Of a DNA stretch of 64,000 nt, positions 10,132-22,462 are shown one piece after another (the stretch's first letter is position 1; the number at the start of each line of letters is the position of its first letter). A model generated the notes under the pieces. It was given only the letters and a program-made list of their open reading frames with translations, did no database searches and had not been told where the DNA came from. This DNA comes from Triticum aestivum (Eukaryota > Streptophyta > Magnoliopsida > Poales > Poaceae). Where the stretch lies: positions 371,770,026 to 371,834,025 of the forward strand of contig NC_057798.1 of assembly GCF_018294505.1 (NCBI RefSeq), read 5' to 3'. The position numbers and the translations under genes were made by a program.

Positions 10132-10640
10132 GTCGGTGTCGGCGTCGTGGAGGCAGCTCTGCCTCAGCTTCAGCTGCTAAGTCCTTGAGGGCGTTGTGGT
10201 TGTGGTTGCGTTGGACGACGACGTCGGGGTACCGGCTCCGGCGTGATGGAGGAGGGCGGCGGTGGATTGGTCGCTATGGGGTGGAGGACGGAGGAGGCTG
10301 GGGTTTCGCGGCTGGTGGAGAGGGCGTTTTCGCGCCCACGGAGTATGAATGGGGAAACGGAGGGAGGCAGGGAACTAAGGGGGAACAATGTTTCGGTTTG
10401 AGACGCGCTTGTTTGAAATTTCGGGAAAGTTACAAACTTTGCCCCCATCTAAAATTTCGGAGATATTGCGGGTTGGGGGTAGGACAGTCATGTCAGGTGT
10501 CCCAAATGTGGGCGGGATAGATTTCGGCCGAGCGCATGGGTGTTTAGGCGCCCACGGCGTACGAATGCTTCTCGGAGGCGGTTGAGACTGGCGTCTTGGT
10601 GAAGTTACAAACCTACCCCGGTTTAGACCTTTGGACATCG
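10132..10640. other. GC-rich upstream region of the transposase gene
   Basis: Purine/GC-rich sequence with long but low-complexity open frames on both strands (Gly/Arg or Pro/Ser-rich), typical of a GC-rich grass 5' leader or promoter and not of conserved coding. GTTACAAACTT-type and GTTACAAACCTACCCC motifs recur at about 10428 and 10606, hinting at an internal duplication. Confidence 0.35.
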
Positions 10641-12522
10641 GGCCGATAGGCTACGCAGGCCAGAGTCAAGACAGTAATTTCCTACCACCAAAACATTAGT
10701 CTCGCGCGGTTTTGGGTGACCAGAGGCCTATTTGGCGCTTCATTCAATATTTGGGAGCAGAAGCATTAACGTTTTCGGTTCTCTTGAATTGAACTTTCAG
10801 GATTTGTCAAACTTCACAAATCTTTACTCTTGAAAATCCTAAAGCTAGAATTATTTTGGAATGGAGGGGGTACATTTTAATATACATTGTACACGAGTAT
10901 ATATTAAAAAATATGCAACTTACCTCAGCTCATGCATGGTTCCAGGTATAATCTCCTTGGTTGCAAAAAAAAGTTAGATATGCGTATGAATATATATATA
11001 GCATGTTCAAACTCACAACAAAGATTGATGCCCCCTTTTACATCTGATTTACAAATGCCATTATCTCGGGTTCAAATAGATGAATGCACTTCCTATGAAT
11101 TCGAATCTTCGAAACCCCCTTTATGTTGAATTCGACATGTATTTTATTTTGTAGCTAGCAATTTGGAATGTATCCATGCAAGTGCCAAATGTATAAAGTG
11201 CTTCACACTAACAACATGGAGTACACTAATTAATGTTTATATATGAATTGCAAAAGCATCCATTGCCTGTATTTCAAACCGCTCTCACTCTATGGATCGA
11301 TAATATGAAATAAACACATGCACATGCTAGAATTCAATAGAGTATGGGTGTCTGATAGACCGATTTTCGTCCATATGCAAATTTGCAAAATTCATGATCT
11401 CATCAAAATATAATAATGCCATTTATATTTTAATTTAATGCGTAGAACCGCCTTTTACATGTAGAAGCACTATGCCTCGCCCCGTTCTCACACACGCGTT
11501 ATATATCTCTCTATCTAACGCATAAGTGCACACACTTTATGTGCATCGACATTTCTCTTTCACACATGCTCACAATCTCTCTCAGGGTGTCAGGGTGTCT
11601 CACGCACATGCTCTCTCTGTTTCTCTCTCTCTCTCTTTCTGACTACTATGTACCACTCTTTTCACTAATCTCAATTGGAAAACACTATTTCTCTCACATG
11701 CATATATACACATGCACGGTCTCTACTAGCCCTCTATACGCACATATATGTGCCTACGTGTCTCCCTCACGCACATTATCTTTAGGCCTCTCTCGCACAC
11801 ATTGCCCCCCCCCCCCGACACACCTCTCTAATAGTAGTTGGCAGATATGATTTCATCATATCGTTCGGTAGGATATCCCTGGCTGTTAGGCTGGATGGTA
11901 ATACGAGGCAAAGTTTTACCCTAGTTCGGATCGGACCCTTGCAGTTGAAGAAAGAGCCTACTCCTGGTACTGTATATTAGTGATAGGGGTGTGTGCAAAG
12001 TACACGTGAATACCAGGCATTGTGCGTGTGTGTATACTATCGACGAACTAGCCCCCAAGCTTGTATAACATACTAAGGGCCTAGGGTTACAAATCATATA
12101 TAGTCGGCTTATCACCAGTGGGGATAGAGTCCTCCGCGACTCTGGTAGCTTCGTGTTGTACGCCGAGTTCTCCACATGGGTCTCCGTATAACACGTCTCG
12201 GTCCAACCTATATGTGGTGCAGGATGGAACCGACCCATGAGTCTTCAGGTTGACCCACCACAACTAGAAATGATGTGCCCACCACACCACACACGCAATC
12301 GGCGACTAAGAAAATAAGCATATACAACAGTACAACGGTATCTAGCTCACGATACATCTCCATATATTGTTGATGACACTGACGGACTTTGCATTTGATG
12401 CGTGCTCTGTATTTTGTTGACGACACTTACGGTCATTGTATTTGAAGCGAAAGCACCATATGGTCACTGGACTTCAGAATAAGCTCATCACGGTCACCAC
12501 ATACATATTGTTGTGCTAACTA
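10641..12522. other. gene-free stretch with low-complexity sequence
   Basis: No supported gene. From about 11500 to 11820 the sequence is CT/CA-rich (runs such as TCTCTCTCTCTCTTTCTG) ending in a C homopolymer near 11806. From 11870 to 12420 it resembles a decayed repeat (TTTTACCCTAGTTCGG motif). From 12360 to 12450 a pair of degenerate repeats of about 55 bp holds TGTTGATGACACT and TGTTGACGACACT. Confidence 0.4.
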
Positions 12523-12754
12523 ACATGTGGTTGGATGGTTAGAGGACAGTGGTTTCTCGAGCCCACCAAGGTTAAAGTCTCGGTGCTTGCATTTATCTTG
12601 TGCTAATTTCAGTATTTTCCGGCGATGTACGTTCAGTGGGAGGAGACGTTCCACTCGCTACGAGGCACCTATGGCGACTTCGTAAAATCTCAAGATTATA
12701 TATGCTGGCCCACTGTCTCAAAGGTGCTCATACGGGTAGGGTTCGCGTGTCTGC
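12523..12754 (+). mobile_element. tRNA-type SINE, 5' part (interrupted)
   Basis: An A-box-like TGGTTGGATGGTTAGAGG and a degenerate B-box-like GGTTAAAGTCTC lie near the start, followed by a unique body. The sequence breaks at 12754 in AGGGTTCGCGTGTCTGC and resumes at 25169 with TGTGCGCTTATAGC. A tRNA-derived head of this kind marks plant SINEs. The interrupting DNA is a long LTR. Confidence 0.55.
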
Positions 12755-15648
12755 TATGACGCCCGGATAATTAAGCTACAGTAAAACTTCTCTAATGATG
12801 CCACGTCATCCCGTTTACTGTTGGTATTCGCGTGTTAGTTCAAAACACTCTGAATTCAAATTTAAAATTAACAACCAGTCAAAGTTTTCAAAACACTAAA
12901 ACAAAAATGTTCGGTGTGTGACAAATATTGCTAGGGTAATTATCGTGAAGAAACCATAATTTTACAAAGTGCCTAAGTGCTTTAAACTAAATAAAATAGA
13001 AAAGAAAAATAAATAAAAGTAAAAGATCAAAAAAAAGGAAAACACCCCCCCCACTGGGCCAACCGGCTCAGCTGTCGGCCGGCCAGCCCAAAAGGCCCAA
13101 CCGGCCGAACCAACCCCCACTCCCTTATCCCATAACCCCCCGAAACCCTAACCCACTCCCCGTCACCCCACACCCCACTCCCCCCACTCCCTCGTCTGGA
13201 TCTGGATCAAGAGGATCTCGATCCCCTCGCCCCTCGACCCTGTGCGCCCGTCGCCGCCTGGACCTCGCCGGCGCCCAGAGCTCCCCCGCCAGCCTGCTTC
13301 CACCTCCCCACCGGACTGCTCCCACGTCGCCCATCGTCCCCGTCGCCTCCCTCAACCCCCGCTGCCACGACCCCTACTTCCCCACCGTGAGCTCCCTCCC
13401 CCTCCCTCGCACGCTCATGCTCGACGCCGCGCCCCCCTCCCTCGCACGCTCATGCTCGACGCTGCGTCCCCCTCCCCCATTTCCCCCGTGCACCCTGCGC
13501 CCGAGCTCCGGACGGGCTCGCGTCCACCGCGCTCGTTGCCGTGAGCCTCGCCTGCTACCTCCCTCCACCGTAGCCTCTCTGCTCCCGCGGCTGCGGCCTC
13601 ACCGCGCCCCGACCTCCTCTCCTACGACGCGTCCGGGATGCGCCTTGCGACCACCGGCCGCGCCCGCACGCGCATCGCCCGCCGTGGCCGCCCCCTTCCT
13701 TCCCCGACGCGGCTCTAGCCACTGCTCGCCGCCGTCCACCATTTGCCTTTCCCGCTCTGTAGCGCCCCGTTGCCACGGTGGCCTCGCCCCTCTACGCCAT
13801 CCTCGGTCAACGTCCGTTTCCCCCTGCGGCTCCAGCCTAGCTTTCCCACGGCCACTGCCGCAGCTCCTGCTGGGCCGTGGCCGAGCACCGCCTCCGGCTG
13901 CTGCGGGCACCACTGCGGCCACGCCCCTTCCGCTTCCTCCTGCGCCACTCGCCCGCGACCCCCTGTTGCTGCTCTGCACAACCGCCTGACTGGCGCCATG
14001 GCCATCGGCCTCCCCTTGCTCCGGCACCCTATCGGGTCCGCCCGCTCCTGGGCGTGCGCCCGAACGAACGGGTGCTGGGCGCCCATTGCGCCCGTGCCTG
14101 CTAAGGCCCCTCGGGCCTATGACAGATGGGCCCCACACCCAGAACGTTTTCATAAAAAAATAGAATTAAAAGAATTAGAAAATAATAATAATAATAAATT
14201 TAATTAATTAATTAATTAATTAACTAAGTTAATTAAGTTAGTTAATCTAATTAACCTGTTAGTTTAAATAAAGAGTAATTAGTTTAACCTAAACACTAGT
14301 TGACCTAATCACTTTAATTAAATTAACTAACCCTGTTTAGTTAACTAAGTCAATGACCAGTGGGACCCACACGTCAGCGACCCAGTCAACCCCTCTGTTG
14401 ACTGCTGACGTCATGCTGACGTCATGATGATGTCAGCATGCACTATTCTGGATAATGTTGAATCAAATTAATTAAATAAATTCTAAAAATGATTTAAAAC
14501 ATTAGAAAATCATATAAAATAAACCGTAGCTCGGATGGAAAATCTTTGTACATGAAAGTTGCTCTGAACGACGAGACGAATTCGGAAACGCAGCCCGTTC
14601 GTCCGCCACACATGCCTAACCTATCGAACTCGCAACTTTCCCCCTCCGGTTCATCTGTCCAAAAATGCGAAACACCGGGAATACTTTCCCGGATGTTTCC
14701 CCCCTTCATCGGTATCTCCTCATACCGCGTTAGGGCACCCCTAGCACCGATACTTGTCTTATCATGCATCGCTATGCATCTGTTTGCTTAATATTTATTG
14801 TTTCTTTCCCCCCTCTTCTCTCGCTAGACACCGAGACCGACGCCGCTGCTACCTAGTACGACGATGGTGTTGACGACCCCTCCTTCTTGCCAGAGCAACC
14901 AGGCAAGCCCCCCCCCCTTGATCACCAGATATCGCCTATTCTTCTCTATACTGCTTGCATTAGAGTAGTGTAGCATGTTACTGTTCGGTTACTCCTATTC
15001 TGTTGCATAGCCTGTCATTGTTGCTACAATCATTGATACCTTACCTGCAGTCCTAAATGCTTAGTATAGGATGCTAGTTTGTCATCATTGGCCCTACATT
15101 CTTGTCAGTCTGCCTTGCTATACTATTGGGCCATGATCACTTGGGAGGTGATCACGAGTATATACTATACTTATATACATACTATACAGATGGTGACTAA
15201 AGTCGGGTCAGCTCGTTGAGTACCCGCAAGTGATTCCGATGTGGGGGCTGGAAGGACAGGTGGCTCCATCCCGGTAGAGGTGGGCCTGGGCTCCCGACGG
15301 CCCCCGACTGTTACTTTGTGGCAGAGCGACAGGGCAGGTTGACACCACCTAGGCGAGAGGTGGGCCTGGCCCTGGTCGGTGTCCGCGGTTACTTCATAAT
15401 AACACACTTAACGAGATCTTGGTATTTGCTCTGAGTCTGGCCACTGGCCTATACGCACTAACCAACTACGCGGGAAAGATATGGGCACTCGACGTCGTGG
15501 TATCAGCCGAAGCCTTCGTGACGTCAGCGACTGAGCGGCACGCGCCGGGTTGGACTGCGTTAATGCAACCTCCTTTGTAATGGAGGTTGCTAGGTCTTCT
15601 TCCGGCCGCGTATGCAACGTGCAGGTGTGCAATGGGCGATGGGCCCAG
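12755..15648 (+). mobile_element. long LTR (probably solo), left part
   Basis: Starts TATGACGCCCGGATAATTAA (canonical TG mutated to TA) at 12755. With its continuation at 24200-25168 it forms one LTR-like unit of about 3.9 kb ending GCGTCACA. The GACGCC/GCGTCA ends form a short inverted repeat. The unit has a C-rich block (13040-14110) with only low-complexity frames, an ATTA microsatellite (14200-14225), and no gag, pol, primer site or polypurine tract. I read it as a solo LTR, probably gypsy-like; the family is not assigned. Confidence 0.6.
13040..14210. other. GC/C-rich core of the long LTR, no gene
   Basis: Extremely C-rich on the plus strand, giving overlapping open frames in several phases on both strands (Pro/Arg/Ala/Ser low complexity). 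No domain, plausible initiation context or splice pattern is visible. It ends in poly(A) plus ATA/ATTA microsatellite (14150-14260). Confidence 0.6.
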
Positions 15649-17374
15649 TGAAGGAAATATGCCCTAGAGGCAATAATAAAGTTATTATTTATTTCCTTAT
15701 TTCATGATAAATGTTTATTATTCATGCTAGAATTGTATTAACCGGAAACATAATACATGTGTGAATACATAGACAAACAGAGTGTCACTAGTATGCCTCT
15801 ACTAGACTAGCTCGTTAATCAAAGATGGTTATGTTTCCTAAACCATGAACAAAGAGTTGTTATTTGATTAACGAGGTCACATCATTAGTTGAATGATCTG
15901 ATTGACATGACCCATTCCATTAGCTTAGCACCCGATCGTTTAGTATGTTGCTATTGCTTTCTTCATGACTTATACATGTTCCTATGACTATGAGATTATG
16001 CAACTCCCGTTTGCCGGAGGAACACTTTGGGTGCTACCAAACGTCACAACGTAACTGGGTGATTATAAAGGAGCATTACAGGTGTCTCCAAAGGTAGATG
16101 TTGGGTTGGCGTATTTCGAGATTAGGATTTGTCACTCCGATTGTCGGAGAGGTATCTCTGGGCCCTCTCGGTAATGCACATCACATAAGCCTTGCAAGCA
16201 CTGCAACTAATATGTTAGTTGTGAGATGATGTATTACGGAACGAGTAAAGAGACTTGCCGGTAACGAGATTGAACTAGGTATTAGATACCGACGATCGAA
16301 TCTCGGGCAAGTAACATACCGATGACAAAGGGAACAACGTATGTTGTTATGCGGTCTAACCGATAAAGATCTTCGTAGAATATGTAGGAGCCAATATGGG
16401 CATCCAGGTCCCGCTATTGGTTATTGACCGAGACATGTCTCGGTCATGTCTACATTGTTCTCGAACCCGTAGGGTCCGCACGCTTAAGGTTACAATGACA
16501 ATTATATTATGAGTTTATGCATTTTGATGTACCGAAGGTTGTTCGGAGTCCCGGATATGTTCACGGACATGACGAGGAGTCTCGAAATGGTCGAGACATA
16601 AAGATTGATATATTGTAAGCCTATATTTGGATATCGGAAGTGTTCCGGGTGAAATCGGGATTTCACCGGAATACCGGGAGGGTTACCGGAACCCCCCGGG
16701 AGCTATATGGGCCATAGTGGGCCTTAGTGGAAAAGAGAAGAGGCTGCCCTAGATGGGCTGCGCCCCCCCTTCCCCTAGTCCTATTAGGACTAGGAGAGGT
16801 GGCCGGCCCCCTCCTCCTCTTTTCCCCTCTGAGGAATCCTAGTTGGACTAGGATTGGAGGGGGAATCCTACTCCCAGAGGGAGTAGGACTCTCCTGCGCC
16901 TCTCCCCCTTGGCCGGCCAGCCTCCCCTCCTCTCCTCCTTTATATACGGAGGCAGGGGACACCTCTAGACACACAAGTTGATCCACGTGATCTGTTCCTT
17001 AGCCGTGTGCGGTGCCCCTGCCACCATATTCCTCGATAATACTATAGCGGAGTTTAGGCGAAGCCCTGCTGCTGTAGTTCATCAAGATCGTCACCACGCC
17101 GTCGTGCTGACGGAACTCTTCCCCGACACTTTGCTGGATCGGAGTCCGGGGATCGTCATCGAGCTGAACGTGTGCTCGAACTCTGAGGTGTCGTAGTTTC
17201 AGTGCTTGATCGGTTGGATCGTGAAGACGTACGACTACTTCCTCTACGTCGTGTCATTGCTTCCGCAGTCGGTCTGCGTTGGGTACGTAGACAATACTCT
17301 CCCCCTCGTTGCTATGCATCACATGATCTTGCGTGTGCGTAGGAAATTTTTTGAAATTACTACGTTCACCAACA
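15649..17374 (+). repeat. 5' LTR of the Angela-type element
   Basis: 1726 bp from TGAAGGAAAT to TTCACCAACA. A TATATA box at 16941-16946 (TCCTTTATATACGG) is placed as expected for transcription start within the LTR. Open frames inside, such as 16663-16986, are LTR sequence and not genes. Confidence 0.92.
16941..16946 (+). promoter_or_regulatory. TATA box of the copia 5' LTR
   Basis: TATATA within CCTTTATATACGGAGG, just upstream of the LTR's 3' third, where copia transcription usually begins. The other LTR reads TATGTA at the same place. Confidence 0.6.
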
Positions 17375-17388
17375 GTGGCATCAGAGCC
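17375..17388 (+). other. primer binding site
   Basis: GTGGCATCAGAGCC directly follows the 5' LTR. TGGCATCAGAGC differs by one base from the usual initiator-Met-tRNA complement TGGTATCAGAGC. Confidence 0.75.
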
Positions 17389-18612
17389 TAGGTTATTTAT
17401 GTTGATGTTATATGCACGAGTAGAACACAAGTGAGTTGTGGACGATACAAGTCATACTGCCTACCAGCATGTCATACTTTGGTTCGGCGGTATTGTTGGA
17501 CGAGACTACCCGGACCAACCTTATGCGTACGCTTACGCGAGACCGGTTCCCTCGACGTGCTTTGCACATAGATGGCTTGCGGGCGACTGTCTCTCCAACT
17601 TTAGTTGAACCGAGTGTGGCTACGCCCGGTCCTTGCGAAGGTTAAAACGGAGTCTATTTGACAAACTATCGTTGTGGTTTTGATGCGTAGGTGAGATTGG
17701 TTCTTACTTAATCCCGTAGCAGCCACGTAAAACATGAAACAACAAAGTAGAGGACGTCTAACTTGTTTTTGCAGGGCATGTTGTGACGTGATATGGTCAA
17801 GGCATGATGCTGAATTTTATTGTATGAGATGATCATGTTTTGTAACCAAGTTATCGGCAACTGGCAGGAGCCATATGGTTGTTGCTTTATTGTATGCAAT
17901 GCAATCGCGATGTAATGCTTTACTTTATTACTAAACGGTAGTGATAGTCGTGGAAGCATAAGATTGGCGAGACGACAACGATGCTACGATGGAGATCAAG
18001 GTGTCGCGCCGGTGACGATGGTGATCATGACGGTGCTTCGGAGATGGAGATCACAAGCACAAGATGATGATGGCCATATCATATCACTTATATTGATTGC
18101 ATGTGATGTTTATCTTTTTATGCATCTTATCTTGCTTTGATTGACGGTAGCATTATAAGATGATCTCTCACTAAATTATCAAGAAGTGTTCTCCCTGAGT
18201 ATGCACCATTGCGAAAGTTCTTCGTGCTGAGACACCACGTGATGATCGGGTGTGATAGGCTCTACGTTCAAATACAACGGGTGCAAAACAGTTGCACACG
18301 CGGAATACTCAGGTTATACTTGACGAGCCAAGCATATACAGATATGGCCTCGGAACACGGAGACCGAAAGGTCGAGCGTGAATCATATAGTAGATATGAT
18401 CAACATAGTGATGTTCACCGAATGAAACTGCTCCATCTCACGTGATGATCGGACATGGTTTAGTTGATTTGGATCACGTGATCACTTAGAGGATTAGAGG
18501 GATGTCTATCTAAGTGGGAGTTCTTAAGTAATATGATTAATTGAACTTTAATTTATCATGAACTTAGTCCTGGTAGTATTAGCATATCTATGTTGTAGCT
18601 CAATAGCTCGCA

Positions 18613-19200
18613 TTGTTGCTTTCATATGTTTATTCTGATATGTTCCTAGAGAAAATTGTGTTGAAAGATGTTAGTAGCAAAGATGCAGATTGGATCCGTG
18701 ATCTGAGGTTTATCCTCATTGCGGCACAGAAGTATTATGTCCTTGATGCACCGCTAGGTGACAGGCCTATTGCAGGAGCAGATGCAGACGTTATGAACGT
18801 TTGGCTAGCTCAATATGATGACTACTTGATAGTTTAGTGCACCATGCTTAATGGCTTAGAATCGGGCCTTCAAAGACGTTTTGAACGTCATGGAGCATAT
18901 GAGATGTTCCAGGAGTTGAAGTTAATATTTCAAGCAAATACCCGAGTTGAGAGATATGAAGTCTCCAACAAGTTTTATAGCTAAAAGATGGAGGAGAATC
19001 GCTCAACGAGTGAGCATGTGCCCAGATTGTCTGAGTACTACAATCGCTTGAATCAAGTGGGAGTTAATCTTCCAGATAAGATAGTGATTGACAGAATTCT
19101 CTAGTCACCATCACCAAGTTAGTAGAACTTCGTGATGAACTATGATATGCAAGGGATAACGGAAACGATTCCCAAGCTCTTCGTAATGCAGAAATGACGA
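18613..19200 (+). pseudogene. copia gag remnant
   Basis: The frame encodes a Ty1-copia Gag (UBN2-like) sequence: ILIAAQKYYVLDAPLGD, then GLQRRFERHGAYE and YYNRLNQVGVNLPD. It is interrupted by a TAG near 18835, another near 18981, and further stops and shifts. In an active element this protein forms the cytoplasmic virus-like particle. The gag copy at 56365-57156 is far better preserved. Confidence 0.75.
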
Positions 19201-19339
19201 AGGTAGAAATCGAGAAAAACATCAAGTGTTGATGGTAGACAAGACCACTAGTTTCAAGAAAAGGGCAGAGGGAAGAAGGGGAACTTCAAGAAGAACAACA
19301 AGCAAGTTGCTGCTCAAGTGAAGAAGCCCAAGTCTGGTC

Positions 19340-19660
19340 CTAAGCCTGAGACTAAGTGTTTCTACTGCAAAGGACTGGTCACTGGAAGCGGAACTACCCC
19401 AAGTGATTGGCAGATAAGAAGGATGGCAAAGTGAACATAAGTATATTTGATATACATGTTATTGATGTGTACTTTACTAGTGTTTATAGCAACCCCTCAG
19501 TATTTGATACTAGTTCAGTTGCTAAGATTAGTAACTCGAAACGGGAGTTGCAGAATAAACAGAGACTAGTTAAGGGTGAAGTGACGATGTGTGTTGGAAG
19601 TGGTTCCAAGATTGATATGATCATCATTGCACACTCCCTATACTTTTGGGATTAGTGTTG
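19340..19660 (+). pseudogene. copia zinc-knuckle/protease remnant
   Basis: CFYCKG at about 19358 is the start of a CCHC knuckle, but the following His and Cys are lost by frameshift. Downstream open sequence to 19655 aligns in position with protease but shows no intact catalytic motif. The protein would have cut the Gag-Pol precursor. Confidence 0.5.
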
Positions 19661-19899
19661 AACCTGAATAAGTGTTATTTCGTGTTTGCATTAAGCATGA
19701 ATATGATTTGATCATGTTTATTGTAATACGGTTATTCATTTAAGTAAGAGAATAAATTGTTGTTCTGTTTACATGAATAAAACCTTATATGGTTACACAC
19801 CCAATGAAAATAATTCGTTGGATCTCGATCGTAGTGATACGCATAATCATAATATTGAAACCAAAAGATGCAAAGTTAATAATGATAGTGCAACTTATT

Positions 19900-21342
19900 T
19901 GTAGCACTGCCATTTAGGTCATATTGGTGTAAAGCACATGAAGAAACTCCATGCTGATGGGATTTTGGAATCACTTGATTATGAATCACTTGATGCTTGC
20001 GAACCATGCCTCATGGGCAAGATGACTAAGACTCCGTTCTTCGGAGCGAGCAACTGACTTATTGGAAATAATACATACTGATGTATGCGGTCCGATGAGT
20101 GTTAAGGCTCACGGCAAGTATCGTTATTTTCTGAACTTCACAGATGATTTGAGCAGATATGGGTATATCTACTTAATGAAACATAAGTCTGAAACATTTG
20201 AAAAGTTCAAAGAATTTCAGAGTGAAGTTGAAAATCATCGTAACAAGAAAATAAAGTTTCTACGATCTGATTGTGGAGGAGAATATTTGAGTTACGAGTT
20301 TGGTGTTCATTTGAAAAACTGTGGAATAGTTTCACAACTCACGCCACCCGGAACACCACAGCGTAATGGTGTGTCTGAACGTCGTAATCGTACTTTACTA
20401 GATATGGTGCGATCTATGATGTCTCTTACTAATTTACCGCTATCATTTTGGGGATACGCTCTAGAGACGGCCGCATTCACGTTAAATAGAGCACCATCAA
20501 AATCCGTTGAGACGACGCCTTTTGAACTGTGGTTTGGCAAGAAACCTAAGTTGTCGTTTCTGAAAGTTTGGGGCTGCGATGCTTATGTGAAAAAGCTTCA
20601 ACCTGATAAGCTCGAACCCAAATCGGAGAAATGTGTCTTCATAGGATATCCAAAGGAAACTATTGGATACACCTTCTATCACAGATCCGAAGGCAAGACT
20701 TTTGTTGCTAAATTCGGAAACTTTCTTGAGAAGGAGTTTCTCTCGAAAGAAGTGAGTGGGAGGAAAGTAGAACTTGACGAGGTAACTGTACCTGCTCCCT
20801 TATTGGAAAGTAGTACATCACAGAAAACTGTTTCTGTGACACCTACACCAATTAGTAAGGAAGTTAATGATAATGATCATGAAACTTCAGAACAAGATAC
20901 TACTGAACCTCGTAGATCAACCGGAGTAAGATCCGCACCAAAGTGGTACGGTAATCCTGTTCTGGAAGTCATGCTACTAGATCATGATGAACCTACGAAC
21001 TATGAAGAAGCGATGGTGAGCCCAGATTCCGCAAAGTGGCTTGAAGCCATGAAATCTGAGATGGGATCCATGTATGAGAACAAAGTATGGACTTTGGTTG
21101 ACTTGCCCGATGATCGGCAAGCAATTGAGAATAAATGGATCTTCAAGAAGAAGACTGACGCTGATGGTAATGTTACTGTCTACAAAGCTCGACTTGTCGC
21201 GAAAGGTTTTCGACAAGTTCAAGGGGTTGACTACGATGAGACTTTCTCACCCGTAGCGATGCTTAAGTCTGTCCGAATCATGTTAGCAATTGCCGCATTT
21301 TATGAAATCTGGCAAATGGATAAACAAAACTGCATTCCTTAA
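19900..21342 (+). pseudogene. copia integrase and start of reverse transcriptase
   Basis: A GAG-pre-integrase zinc region (19900-20040) is followed by a 426-codon open frame at 20062-21342. Counting from its first Met, the integrase catalytic residues are D7 (IHTDVCGP), D70 (RSDCGGEY) and E106 (NGVSERRN), a complete D..D-x35-E triad. From about residue 330 the reverse transcriptase begins (VWTLVDLPDD, then VQGVDYDETFSPVA). A frameshift near 21325 (IWQMDKQN) ends it. Integrase would insert cDNA in the nucleus. It lacks its N-terminal part in frame, so the polyprotein is dead. Confidence 0.88.
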
Positions 21343-21800
21343 TGGATTTACTAAAGAAGAGTTGTATACGATGCAACTAGAAGGTTTTGTCAATCCTAAA
21401 GGTGTTAACTAAATATGCAAGCTCCAGCGATCCATCTATGGACTGGTGCAAGAATCTCGGAGTTGGAATATACGCTTTGATAAGTTGATCAAAGCATATA
21501 GTTTTATACAGACTTGCGGTGAAGCCTGTATTTACAAGAAAGTGAGTGGGAGCACTACAACATTTCTGATAAGTATATGTGAATGACATATTGTTGATCG
21601 GAAATAATGTAGAATTATTCTGCAAAGCATAAAGGAGTGTTTGAAAGGAGTTTTTCAAAGAAAGACCTCGGTGAAGCTGCTTACATATTGAGTATCAAGA
21701 TCTATAGAGATAGATCAAGACACTTGATAAGTTTTTTCAATGAGTACATACCTTGACAAGATTTTGAAGTAGTTCAAAATGGAACAGTCAAAGAAAAGGT
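21343..21800 (+). pseudogene. copia reverse transcriptase remnant with altered YVDD box
   Basis: Fragments in several frames follow the polymerase: FTKEELYTMQLEGF near 21350 and the metal-binding box near 21575. The box reads Tyr-Val-Asn-Asp where the family has Tyr-Val-Asp-Asp, so a catalytic aspartate codon (GAT) has become AAT. This alone should abolish polymerisation. Confidence 0.7.
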
Positions 21801-22200
21801 TTCTTGCCTGTGTTACAAGGTGTGAAGTTGAGTAAGACTCAATGCCCGACCACTGCAGAAGATAGAGAGAATATGAAAGATGTTCCCTATGCATCAGCCA
21901 TAGGCTCTATCATGTATGCAATGCTGTGTACCAGACCTGATGTGTGCCTTGCTATAAGTTTAGCAGGGAGGTACCAAAGTGATCTAGGAGTAGATCACTG
22001 GACAGCGGTCAAAATTATCCTTAGTGGAATAAGGATATGTTTCTCGATTATGGACGTGACAAAAAGGTTCGTCGTAAAGGGTTACGTCGATGCAAGTTTT
22101 TAACACTGATCCAGATGATTCTAAGTCTCAATCTGGATACATATTGAAAGTGGGAGCAATTAGCTAGAGTAGCTCCGTGCAGAGCATTGTTGACATAGAA
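21800..22200 (+). pseudogene. copia RNase H region remnant
   Basis: The frame 21804-22103 encodes the segment between reverse transcriptase and RNase H (YASAIGSIMYAMLCTRPDV, then VVKGYVDASF). It ends in stops, and the following RNase H is shortened and frameshifted. Confidence 0.7.
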
Positions 22201-22269
22201 ATTCGCAAAATACTTACAGATCTGTATGTGACAGACCCGTTGACTAAAATTATCTCACAAGCAAAACAT

Positions 22270-22450
22270 GATCACACCTTAGTACTCTTTGGGTGTTAAT
22301 CACATAGCAATGTGAACTAGATTACTGACTCTAGTAAACCCTTTGGGTATTGATCACATGACGATGTGAACTATGGGTGTTAATCACATGATGATGTGAA
22401 CTATCGATGTTAATCACATGGTGATGTGATCTAGATTATTGACTCTAATG
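22270..22450 (+). repeat. short tandem repeats before the copia 3' LTR
   Basis: A unit of about 35-60 bp holding GTTAATCACATG.GATGTGAACTA is repeated about four times just before the polypurine tract. The minus-strand element at 61153-61300 has the same kind of repeat, so this is a family feature. Confidence 0.7.
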
Positions 22451-22462
22451 CAAGTGGGAGAC
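22451..22462 (+). other. polypurine tract
   Basis: CAAGTGGGAGAC directly abuts the 3' LTR start TGAAGG. The same tract is seen in reverse complement beside the LTRs at 48155 and 61153. Confidence 0.8.

Noticed and set aside
9775..10520. 182-codon plus-strand frame and 118-codon minus-strand frame
   Set aside because: The plus frame is Gly/Arg-rich and antisense to the transposase leader. Only the last part of the minus frame (from 9957) is used, as the first transposase exon.
13125..14207. Several long overlapping open frames on both strands (up to 200 codons)
   Set aside because: The sequence is extremely C-rich, the frames are Pro/Arg/Ala low complexity, overlap in all phases, and lie inside a long LTR.
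16663..16986. Paired open frames in the copia LTR, repeated at 23539-23805
   Set aside because: They are duplicated because they are LTR sequence; a GGCC/CCTC-rich tract explains the open frames.
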